Made by a program: the position numbers and the translations under genes. From Hyphococcus lacteus (lineage in GTDB: Bacteria > Pseudomonadota > Alphaproteobacteria > Caulobacterales > Parvularculaceae), in contig NZ_JBEHZE010000001.1 of assembly GCF_041058985.1 (NCBI RefSeq), positions 682,001 to 746,000 on the forward strand: 64,000 nucleotides of DNA, read 5' to 3'. Positions 1 to 6,761 of the stretch are shown here, one piece after another. The notes under the pieces are model-generated. The model was not told the DNA's origin. It worked only from the letters and a program-made list of their open reading frames with translations, and ran no database searches. Positions within the stretch are counted from its first letter, which is position 1; every line of letters starts with the position of its first letter.

Positions 1-162
1 GAAATCTACGCCGCCCAGCGCAAGACCAATTGGCGGCATAATAATATCAGCAACCAACGATTTGACGATTGTGCCAAATGCGCCACCGATAATGATACCG
101 ACAGCCATGTCGACAACATTGCCCTTAACGGCAAACTCTTTGAATTCTTTAATCATACCCAT
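1..162 (-). CDS. mscL: Large-conductance mechanosensitive channel MscL, N-terminal part (cut by window edge)
   Basis: MscL is an inner-membrane channel that opens under membrane tension and releases solutes during osmotic downshock. The 54 visible codons begin MGMIKEFKEFAVKGNVVDMA and continue through the glycine-rich first transmembrane helix (VGIIIGGAFGTIVKSLVADI), which is the signature pore-lining TM1 of the family. The start at 162 is preceded by a GAAGGGA-like ribosome binding site. The second helix and the cytoplasmic bundle lie outside the window. The nitroreductase gene upstream on the same strand is about 180 bases away, so mscL probably has its own promoter. Confidence 0.93.
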   Translation of the reverse strand, partial: MGMIKEFKEFAVKGNVVDMAVGIIIGGAFGTIVKSLVADIIMPPIGLALGGVDF

Positions 163-310
163 AACTCAGGTCCCTTCTTTCAACGCGTGCCCATTGCTGC
201 GATTTGCGTCCGTTTTTCGGTCTCCCCCCGCGTTTTCCGCAATCGACCATTGCATTGAACACTGGTCGACCACGAGCAGGCCGAATCATCGGCTAAAAGT
301 GCTAGTCTGA

Positions 311-327
311 TTTGCGGTTGCCGCAAA
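311..327. other. Hairpin downstream of the nitroreductase gene
   Basis: A perfect 7-bp inverted repeat (TTTGCGG at 311-317, CCGCAAA at 321-327) lies just after the nitroreductase stop codon. There is no clear run of T on either side, so an intrinsic terminator is possible but not demonstrated. Confidence 0.35.
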
Positions 328-342
328 CACAGAAGGCGCACA

Positions 343-1026
343 CTAGTACACTTTCATGATGTCTTTTAGCGGTTTCTTGGTCAGCGCATGTTGAGGAACT
401 TTTGCCTCAGCAACTGGATAGCCCGCAACGATAAGAAGAAACGGTTTCTCCGTTGCCGGACGACCCAATTTTTCATTCAAGAAACCCATTGGTTTTGGCG
501 TATGAGTCAAAACGCTTAATCCGGCCTGGTGTAAAGCGGCAATCAAGAAGCCACTGGCGATGCCAACGCTTTCATTGATGTAATAATTCTTTTTATCCAT
601 GCCGGATTCTACGCCGCCACGTCGTTGTGCAAACACCGCGATAAGCCACGGCGCTTTTTCGAGAAACGGCTTTTCAGCGTCGGTACCGATTGGCGCAAGG
701 GCATCAAGCCATTCATCGCCCGCGCGCCCACCATAAAATGCGCGCTCTTCTTCCTCGGCTGCCAAGCGGATTTCGCGTTTTACAGCTGGATCACCGACAA
801 GACCAAAAAACCACGGTTGATGGTTCGCCCCTGACGGTGCCAGACCTGCCGCCGCAATACAACTTTCCATAATCTCTCGCGGCACCGGATCGCTTGAAAA
901 CTCGCGTACTGTATGGCGGGTTTTCATTTTTTCCAGAAAACGAGCTGCGTGTTTCGACGAAGCCTCGTCCGTAAGCCGATCAAAATGCCCTAGTCCTTTT
1001 AGGGTAGTGAATTTCGCGTCAGACAT
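343..1026 (-). CDS. Nitroreductase family protein (FMN-dependent oxidoreductase)
   Basis: A 227-residue member of the FMN-binding nitroreductase fold, cytoplasmic, using NAD(P)H to reduce an unknown substrate. The N-terminal part shows the family FMN-phosphate site (KTRHTVREFSSDPVP) and the segment AAGLAPSGANHQPWFF. The latter resembles the iodotyrosine-deiodinase/BluB-like branch more than classical NfsB. The start at 1026 (MSDAKF) is chosen because GGAG lies nine bases before it; an upstream in-frame GTG at 1050 has no good site. It follows mutL by about 40 bases on the same strand and may be co-transcribed with it. The substrate cannot be told from sequence. Confidence 0.85.
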   Translation of the reverse strand: MSDAKFTTLKGLGHFDRLTDEASSKHAARFLEKMKTRHTVREFSSDPVPREIMESCIAAAGLAPSGANHQPWFFGLVGDPAVKREIRLAAEEEERAFYGGRAGDEWLDALAPIGTDAEKPFLEKAPWLIAVFAQRRGGVESGMDKKNYYINESVGIASGFLIAALHQAGLSVLTHTPKPMGFLNEKLGRPATEKPFLLIVAGYPVAEAKVPQHALTKKPLKDIMKVY

Positions 1027-1065
1027 GGGTGTTTTCTCCAGCGTTCTCACGCAATTAAAAGATCC

Positions 1066-2973
1066 TTATCGGCGACCAAACAGACGTTCAATATCCGCGA
1101 GCTTCAACTCGACATAGGTTGGTCGCCCGTGATTACACTGGCCCGAATGGGGCGTCGCCTCCATCTGGCGCAAAAGCGCGTTCATCTCGTCGCCGGTCAA
1201 GCGCCGCCCAGACCGAATTGACCCATGGCAGGCCATTGAAGAACAGACTTCTTCGAGACGCTCTTTAAGCGCGAGGCTCTCGCCAATCGTCGTGAGGTCA
1301 TCACAAAGCGATTGCACCAGCCCTTTTATATTAACCTCGCCCAACATCGCTGGCGTTTCGCGAACCATAACCGCGTCATCGCCAAAGCGCTCCATCACCA
1401 AACCCAGCCCAGCGAATTCTTCCAGCCTCGGCCCCAATCTAGTGACTTCATCCGTTGTCAGATCAACAATCTCCGGTAACAACAATCCCTGACTAGCAAC
1501 GCCGCCGTCGGCCAATGCCGATTTCATCCGCTCGTAGACAAGCCGCTCATGTGCCGCATGCTGATCGACAATGACCAAACCGTCCTGCGTCTGGGCGACG
1601 ATATAAGTTTCGTGTAATTGCGCCCGCGCTGCCCCCAAAGGCTTATCAGTCAGCGGTGTTCGCGGAATTTCCGGCTCGGTGCGTGCGCTGGGCACGCTTG
1701 TCTCGTCAAAGGCCCGCTGTGGGTCGTTCAAGCCAGTGTTCGGCTCGGCGGCCATGGGTGCTTGCCGTTGAAACGGGTTTGGCGCGGAAGAGTACCCCTG
1801 TGATTGCGGCATAAAGGGCGCAATATTATCGGATGATTGCGGCGACATACGGCCCAAGGCGTAATTGCTAACCGTTGTCGATGCCCGATGCCCTGCCGCT
1901 GCCAGCGCGTGACGCAAAGCGCTTACCAACAGGCCGCGCACGCTGCCGGCGTCGCGAAACCGAACCTCGGTTTTTGCTGGGTGCACATTGACGTCTACAA
2001 GCTCAGCCGGAAGGTCGAGGAAAAGCGCCACAGCCGGGTGCCGGTCACGCGCCAGAAAATCTGCATATGCCCCGCGCACCGCCCCAACAATTAACTTATC
2101 GCGCACTGGCCGTCCGTTCACGAATAAAAATTGCTTGTCCGGCAAGCCGCGATTAAATGTCGGCAGACCGGCAAACCCCGTCACCCGTGCGCCGTCGCGT
2201 TCAGCGTTAATCGCTAACGCATTCTCAGCAAAATCACGTCCCATGATCGCTGACAGTCGCTTCAACCTGCCATCTTCATCGGGTGTCTCTGCTGCGAGGT
2301 TCAAAATTTTGCGCCCCGACGATGTCAAAGTGAACGCCACGTCATGACGCGCCATCGCAAGGCGCCGCGCGATTTCACCAATCGCTGTCGTCTCGGCTTG
2401 GTCGGACTTCAAAAACTTTAACCGCGCAGGAGTGGCATAAAACAAATCACGCACTTCGATGCGGGTTCCATATCCACCAAACGCCGCAGGCGCTGGCCCG
2501 GAAAGCGCACCACCCTCGACAGAAAGGCTCCACGCATCAACCGGCGTTTCGGATTTCGCCCTTGAGGTCATCGACAAGCGCGCCACCGCCCCAATCGATG
2601 GCAATGCCTCGCCGCGAAAGCCCATCGTTGCAATGTTCATGAGGTCGTAATCACCATCGGTGCCGGGCCGCAGTTTGGACGTCGCGTGGCGCTCTACGGC
2701 AAGCTGTAAATCAGCAGGCGACATTCCACAGCCATCATCCACGACCACAAGACGCGATTTTCCGCCATGCTCAACCTCTATGTCGATCCGACTTGCGCCA
2801 GCGTCTAAGGCGTTTTCAACCAGCTCTTTTACCGCTGCGGCCGGGCGTTCAATGACTTCACCAGCCGCAATCCGGTTTACAGCCCCTGGCGGCAAACGGT
2901 GTATTGCCCCTGCACGCCCACTATCGCTTGGCGTTGGGGAAGATTCTGAGTTTGAAACTGCGTGATTGGTCAT
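1066..2973 (-). CDS. mutL: DNA mismatch repair protein MutL
   Basis: MutL couples mismatch recognition by MutS to strand incision. The 635-residue protein has the N-terminal GHKL ATPase with RIAAGEVIERPAAAVKELVENALDAG-type motif I, the VVDDGCGM motif and GFRGEALPSI. After a Pro/Ser/Gln-rich linker (roughly residues 355-440) comes the C-terminal dimerisation domain. That domain contains DQHAAHERLVYE, which fits the DQHA(x)2E(x)4E endonuclease metal-binding motif, and the C-terminal GRPTY segment. This is the self-nicking type of MutL found in bacteria lacking MutH. The gene is divergent from the luxR-type gene at 3201. Confidence 0.97.
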   Translation of the reverse strand: MTNHAVSNSESSPTPSDSGRAGAIHRLPPGAVNRIAAGEVIERPAAAVKELVENALDAGASRIDIEVEHGGKSRLVVVDDGCGMSPADLQLAVERHATSKLRPGTDGDYDLMNIATMGFRGEALPSIGAVARLSMTSRAKSETPVDAWSLSVEGGALSGPAPAAFGGYGTRIEVRDLFYATPARLKFLKSDQAETTAIGEIARRLAMARHDVAFTLTSSGRKILNLAAETPDEDGRLKRLSAIMGRDFAENALAINAERDGARVTGFAGLPTFNRGLPDKQFLFVNGRPVRDKLIVGAVRGAYADFLARDRHPAVALFLDLPAELVDVNVHPAKTEVRFRDAGSVRGLLVSALRHALAAAGHRASTTVSNYALGRMSPQSSDNIAPFMPQSQGYSSAPNPFQRQAPMAAEPNTGLNDPQRAFDETSVPSARTEPEIPRTPLTDKPLGAARAQLHETYIVAQTQDGLVIVDQHAAHERLVYERMKSALADGGVASQGLLLPEIVDLTTDEVTRLGPRLEEFAGLGLVMERFGDDAVMVRETPAMLGEVNIKGLVQSLCDDLTTIGESLALKERLEEVCSSMACHGSIRSGRRLTGDEMNALLRQMEATPHSGQCNHGRPTYVELKLADIERLFGRR

Positions 2974-3200
2974 AATCGTTTATGGCAAAGTCGGCGCACA
3001 CCGCAAACACCCCAGCAGCACCAAAAATCAAAATATTTACACCCATCGGTTCATTATGGATAGCATAACTCGGCTTCGCGCCATAAGATATGTGTGACCC
3101 GCGCAGGCTTGCCGTTTTGTGCGGAACCTTTTTTACAAGAATAGTGTAAGAGTTTAAGGTCAATTCAAAAGAAAAAAGAGTTATTCAGGGAGGTGTTTCT

Positions 3201-3923
3201 TTGCGCGACGACATAGACGCCTTCATTCATGACACACTATACATTACTGATCGCGCGACCCTTAAGCGATACTTTATTCAATTTATGAAGCAATATGGCT
3301 TTGACATGATCAGCTATCATTATGTGGCTGACAATTTTCGAAAAATCCCGATTGAGACAGCGTTTCCGATAAATACCCTGCCCTCTTCGTGGAACCAGAC
3401 CTATATCGAATCTGACTATTTCGAAATTGATCCGGTTGCCGAGGAAGCGCGCAAAAACGCTTTGCCATTTTACATCGCAGAGATCTCCGCGCGCAGCAAT
3501 TTAACACCAGAGCAGCAGTCATTTTTAGAAGATCTTGATACTGCTGGTATTCATAACAGCATTGGCGTTCCTGTTTATGCTCGCCCCGGTGAAATCGCAC
3601 ATTTTTGCCTAGGCAAAAAAGGAGCAAAGGAGGTAAAACTCTCCCGCGCTGACCTACTTGAATTGCAAGCAATCTGTCAGCATATGCATATTAGATACAA
3701 TGAAATCACAGAAAAGAAGCCTGCTCAAAAATTGTCCGTGCGGGAAGTTCAGGTCTTAGAGCTGATCGCGCGAGGCAAGAGTAATACAGCGATAAGTACC
3801 GTATTGGGCGTTTCCCCCAATACAACCGATACCATTGTCCGTCGATGTTTTGAAAAACTAGGCGTGACGTCCCGTGTCGAAGCGGCGCTCACTGGCGTCG
3901 GTCAGGGCTTAATTCTGCCATAG
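3201..3923 (+). CDS. LuxR-family regulator with autoinducer-binding domain (first of a tandem pair)
   Basis: A 240-residue transcription factor: autoinducer-binding domain at about 15-165 and a GerE-type helix-turn-helix at about 178-232. It starts with TTG at 3201, supported by a strong GGGAGGTG site a few bases upstream. Of the pocket residues conserved in TraR/LuxR proteins, Trp64, Tyr68, Asp77 and Pro78 are kept (motif WNQTYIESDYFEIDP). The second tryptophan is replaced (PFYIAEI) and the conserved glycine of the GIxSG segment is Ser120. No luxI-type synthase is present in the window, so it looks like a LuxR solo. A second paralogue follows 103 bases downstream. The ligand is unknown. Confidence 0.88.
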   Translation: MRDDIDAFIHDTLYITDRATLKRYFIQFMKQYGFDMISYHYVADNFRKIPIETAFPINTLPSSWNQTYIESDYFEIDPVAEEARKNALPFYIAEISARSNLTPEQQSFLEDLDTAGIHNSIGVPVYARPGEIAHFCLGKKGAKEVKLSRADLLELQAICQHMHIRYNEITEKKPAQKLSVREVQVLELIARGKSNTAISTVLGVSPNTTDTIVRRCFEKLGVTSRVEAALTGVGQGLILP

Positions 3924-3924
3924 A

Positions 3925-3966
3925 CTGAGGCTTAAACCTGCCAAAGAATGAGGCGTTTAGTCTCAG
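3925..3966 (+). other. Imperfect inverted repeat between the two luxR genes
   Basis: The arms CTGAGGCTTAAAC (3925-3937) and GTTTAGTCTCAG (3955-3966) pair in two 5-bp blocks. It follows the first luxR stop directly and could be a weak terminator or an operator for the second gene. No T-run is present. Confidence 0.3.
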
Positions 3967-4026
3967 GCAGATACGGTTTTGTTGCGTGACTCCTCGCTGC
4001 GTTTTGCTTAAAAACCGCGGCCCGAA

Positions 4027-4791
4027 ATGATTAACCCGGACTATATGCCAGATATTAAAACCATAAGTGGACTAAGCAGCCTGATCGCGACACGCAGTAG
4101 CGTGGCGCAACTCTTGTCCCTGTTTGATGAATTTGTTGCCGATTGCGGTGCCGTCGCGAGCTATGTTTTTGCTTTTGCGTATGGGCAGTATGACGAACCA
4201 ACCTTATTGACCCCTATTCATTGCACATTTCCAGAAAGTATACTGAACTTCTATAATGAAAATGCGTGCATGGCCGTCGACCCAATTGCCCGAGCGGCCT
4301 TAGCTTCGTCTGTACCCGTGACATATAGCCAATATAAAAAGGAATATACCGAGATTCCGGTTATGAAGGAACTCCTTCAACAAATGGCCGATCACGGTAT
4401 TCCCGACGGTATTTCAATGAAAGTCCTCACACGTCCGGGGCGCATTCTTTATGTTTCGATGGGCTTTCCGCATTCTACTGACCAGATTTCAGACTACGAG
4501 TTTCGTCGCATTCGAAGCGCTGTCGAAATGTTTGCACGACATGGCGCATCCCTGCCGGACAACCCGTTGGTGCAGCACATCATCAAACCGCTCTCTACCA
4601 AAGAGCTGGAAGTCATCGCCCAAGTGGCCAAGGGTTCTTCTAACAAAGAAATTGCACGGGCGCTGGATCTCTCCGTAAGTTCGATAAATACCTTAGTCAG
4701 CCGGGCCTTTGAAAAACTTGGCTCAAACTCTCGCCCCCAGGCCGCAATGTCCGCCTCTCGCCACGGGCTGATTGTCGGGGATAAAAATTAG
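4027..4791 (+). CDS. LuxR-family regulator with autoinducer-binding-like domain (second of the pair)
   Basis: A 254-residue paralogue of the preceding regulator with the same order of domains: ligand-binding domain about 20-175, GerE helix-turn-helix about 188-243 (LSTKELEVIAQVAKGSSNKEIA). In the pocket Tyr76, Asp85 and Pro86 are kept, but the first conserved tryptophan is Ile72 and the second is Tyr100. Gly128 of the GIPDG segment is retained. These changes suggest a ligand other than a standard acyl-homoserine lactone, or none. The gene may be read together with the first luxR gene or from its own promoter in the 103-base gap. Target genes are unknown; the downstream palindromes and gene at 5031 are the obvious candidates. 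Confidence 0.85.
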   Translation: MINPDYMPDIKTISGLSSLIATRSSVAQLLSLFDEFVADCGAVASYVFAFAYGQYDEPTLLTPIHCTFPESILNFYNENACMAVDPIARAALASSVPVTYSQYKKEYTEIPVMKELLQQMADHGIPDGISMKVLTRPGRILYVSMGFPHSTDQISDYEFRRIRSAVEMFARHGASLPDNPLVQHIIKPLSTKELEVIAQVAKGSSNKEIARALDLSVSSINTLVSRAFEKLGSNSRPQAAMSASRHGLIVGDKN

Positions 4792-4808
4792 TGCACTCGT
4801 ACTAATTT
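4785..4808. promoter_or_regulatory. 8-bp inverted repeat overlapping the second luxR stop codon
   Basis: AAATTAGT (4785-4792) and ACTAATTT (4801-4808) form a perfect inverted repeat with an 8-base spacer, followed by AAAAATTTTT. It includes the stop codon of the second luxR gene. It could be a transcription terminator or a regulator-binding site of about lux-box size. Confidence 0.4.
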
Positions 4809-4856
4809 AAAAATTTTTAGCCCTCTAAATATCTGTATATTCGCTGTAAGAAAACA

Positions 4857-4872
4857 ATGAACGGCCATTCAT
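4857..4872. promoter_or_regulatory. 16-bp near-palindrome upstream of the 5031 gene
   Basis: ATGAACGGCCATTCAT is symmetrical except for one base pair. It lies in the 239-base AT-rich gap between the second luxR gene and the unknown gene at 5031, where an operator would be expected. No regulator can be assigned from sequence alone. Confidence 0.3.
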
Positions 4873-5030
4873 CACAAATACTTCCAAAAAGCCGCCAATT
4901 AAGGTAGTGTTATTGTAGGGTGATACATTAGTACACTTGATCTATTTATGTGGGTTATTCACGTGACAGACAGGGGTTATTGCATTTGATAGAGAGCGGA
5001 TCCCAATAACTTCAAAGTGGGGGAGCCACG

Positions 5031-5435
5031 ATGAACGTCACATGTCTGAACCAAGAGATTGAATCGATCCAAGCCCACGCTGCGCCACTAACCGCAGAGC
5101 GGACCGATCACCACCAGCAATTATTTGCTGTGTTCAAAAAAATAGAAAACGCGCTCGCCCAGAATACGAATTCCGATGCGCCAGAAGAAACAAAGCGGAT
5201 CGAAGGGCTAATTGAAGCGCAAACCGTGGTCATTCGGACTGCAGCCACGTTACCCGCACGAACTGCTAAAGACCTGATGTATAAACTCGCCCTGTGGCGC
5301 TGGGATGCGCCGGATTTGGACAAGCCAGTGCAAGACATGCATCGCGCAGACGCTATCGCCTATTCTGCCTTTAGGGATCTCGCCGATATGTTGAGCGACA
5401 ATTCCACACTAAAGGACATCGACCATAGCAATTAA
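5031..5435 (+). CDS. Hypothetical protein, 134 aa, cytoplasmic
   Basis: I do not recognise a named family. The protein is soluble, without signal peptide or membrane segment, and mostly helical by composition. Its C-terminal half contains LPARTAKDLMYKLALWRWDA followed by an Ala/Ser-rich helix ending in FRDLADML. That layout recalls many short unnamed alphaproteobacterial proteins with a PAxTxxDLxxKL segment, but the resemblance is only by eye. A strong ribosome site (GGGGGAGCC) precedes the ATG, and a clear intrinsic terminator follows, so it is a single-gene unit. It lies directly downstream of two LuxR-type regulators, which makes it a candidate target of them (inference). Confidence 0.72.
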   Translation: MNVTCLNQEIESIQAHAAPLTAERTDHHQQLFAVFKKIENALAQNTNSDAPEETKRIEGLIEAQTVVIRTAATLPARTAKDLMYKLALWRWDAPDLDKPVQDMHRADAIAYSAFRDLADMLSDNSTLKDIDHSN

Positions 5436-5493
5436 GAACGTTGAGGAATTATTTCTCCCCCCATTCCGACACGAACTTGATTGTCTTGCGGAG

Positions 5494-5523
5494 AAACGCG
5501 GCTTGAAAGAGCCGCGTTTTTTC
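5494..5523 (+). terminator. Intrinsic terminator after the 5031 gene
   Basis: AAACGCGGCT, loop TGAAAG, then AGCCGCGTTT continued by a T-run form a GC-rich stem with a classical U-tail on the plus strand. It also separates this gene from the convergent BamF-like gene. Confidence 0.9.
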
Positions 5524-5552
5524 TGTTTCAGGAGTGCAGAGAAGTGCGCCGG

Positions 5553-6113
5553 TTAAAATACGCCCGGAAGCTTAAGCGCTTTAGATTGGTCGATTTCGAC
5601 CTTACCTTCTTCGCCAATCACTGACTTGATTGCCTTTTCACGCGCAGCCATCCACGCCTCGGGATTATCAACCTGAAGCGGTGCCGCTGAATCATCGACT
5701 TTACCGTCAATAAAATTCCAGAACATGATCTGATTTGCGAGGCTGCGATCTTTTTCGCCGCGACCGCCATTCTCAGCATCAAGCACAGTACGGATCGACG
5801 GATCTGCACCTAGCGCATTCGCCTTACGAAGCAATAACTGTTCGCCATCGGTTGGCGGTTGCGCATTCGAATCCCCAAGCAGAACCTGCTGGGCGCGTTC
5901 CGAAGGAGAAAGCTCTTGCGGGCGCGATTCACCTGGCTTTGGCGGACGCAACGCATAATCAGGCGGAACCACCAGCGGTGCTTTGGTTGCGATAGCAAAC
6001 TCGTCTGGCGCGTTTTTCCCGCCGCCGACCGCTTTGCCAATTCCGCAACCACTCGTCATTATGGCGATCGCAGCAGCGGCGAATGTCAATTTTAAAACCG
6101 AATTAGATGTCAT
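5553..6113 (-). CDS. DUF3035 / BamF-type outer-membrane lipoprotein
   Basis: A 186-residue lipoprotein with an N-terminal signal peptide ending in a lipobox (MTSGC). The mature part carries the DUF3035 signature KNAPDEFAIATKAPLVVPPD followed by LRPPKPG and a conserved segment ending ALKLPGVF. In Caulobacter a protein of this family (BamF) belongs to the beta-barrel assembly machinery at the inner face of the outer membrane. The start at 6113 gives a compact signal peptide; an upstream in-frame start at 6158 would add 15 residues before it. It follows lspA by 87 bases, the common alphaproteobacterial neighbour, and LspA is the enzyme needed to mature lipoproteins such as this one. Confidence 0.85.
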   Translation of the reverse strand: MTSNSVLKLTFAAAAIAIMTSGCGIGKAVGGGKNAPDEFAIATKAPLVVPPDYALRPPKPGESRPQELSPSERAQQVLLGDSNAQPPTDGEQLLLRKANALGADPSIRTVLDAENGGRGEKDRSLANQIMFWNFIDGKVDDSAAPLQVDNPEAWMAAREKAIKSVIGEEGKVEIDQSKALKLPGVF

Positions 6114-6200
6114 CGAATAAATACTCCACGCCTCAAAGCGCCCCATCTGGACGCGCACTATAACGAAGCGCGCGGCGCACGCAAACGTCCATTCACCGTA

Positions 6201-6761
6201 TTAGGCGTCTTTGCTTTCATCGGATGACGACATATCGCGGGTCTTCCACGCATCAAACAACAAAAGCGCAATACCAATATTGATCGCACTATCGGCGATA
6301 TTGAAAACCCACGGAAAATACAGTCCAGAAAAATCCAGAAAATCGACGACATAACCATAAGCAATGCGGTCATAGAGATTGCCGAGCGCGCCCCCAATGA
6401 TAAAGCTAACCCCAACCGCAGCGACGACGCGCTTTAGCTGACCCAGCCAGAACGCCAGCGCGCCCGCCACACCGATAGAGATCAGGGATAGAATTACGCG
6501 CATTCCCGACAACATACCAAAGCTTGCGCCACGGTTTTCGACATAGGTCAGGTCAAAAATGCCGGAGATTTCGATTTTGCCAATCTCCGGCAAGCCAACC
6601 ACATGAACAATCCAGTATTTCGACGCTTGGTCTAAAAGCGCGATGACGACAGCCCCGATCAATCCCCAAAGAAATAATCGGTTATGCCGCGCGACGGACC
6701 ACCAGTCCGCCATGCGCTTGATCACCCCCGAAAGTCCGGTCGAAAGCTGGCGTTGGCTCAT
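6201..6761 (-). CDS. lspA: Lipoprotein signal peptidase II
   Basis: LspA is the inner-membrane aspartic protease that cleaves signal peptides from diacylated prolipoproteins. The 186-residue protein has four membrane helices. The catalytic aspartates are in VVDF (Asp140) and FNIADSAI (Asp157), and the conserved GGALGNLYDR segment precedes them. A short hydrophilic tail (MSSSDESKDA) follows the last helix. The start codon overlaps the ileS stop by four bases (ATGA), so translation is probably coupled to ileS, the usual ileS-lspA arrangement. Confidence 0.97.
   Translation of the reverse strand: MSQRQLSTGLSGVIKRMADWWSVARHNRLFLWGLIGAVVIALLDQASKYWIVHVVGLPEIGKIEISGIFDLTYVENRGASFGMLSGMRVILSLISIGVAGALAFWLGQLKRVVAAVGVSFIIGGALGNLYDRIAYGYVVDFLDFSGLYFPWVFNIADSAINIGIALLLFDAWKTRDMSSSDESKDA

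Noticed and set aside
344..353. Repeat of TAGTACACTT near 344 and 4930 as a regulatory element.
   Set aside because: A 10-base match is expected many times by chance, and the first copy lies at the 3' end of the nitroreductase gene.
2921..3163. An 80-codon minus-strand frame upstream of mutL.
   Set aside because: It overlaps the mutL start, lacks a ribosome site and family features, and occupies the divergent promoter region.
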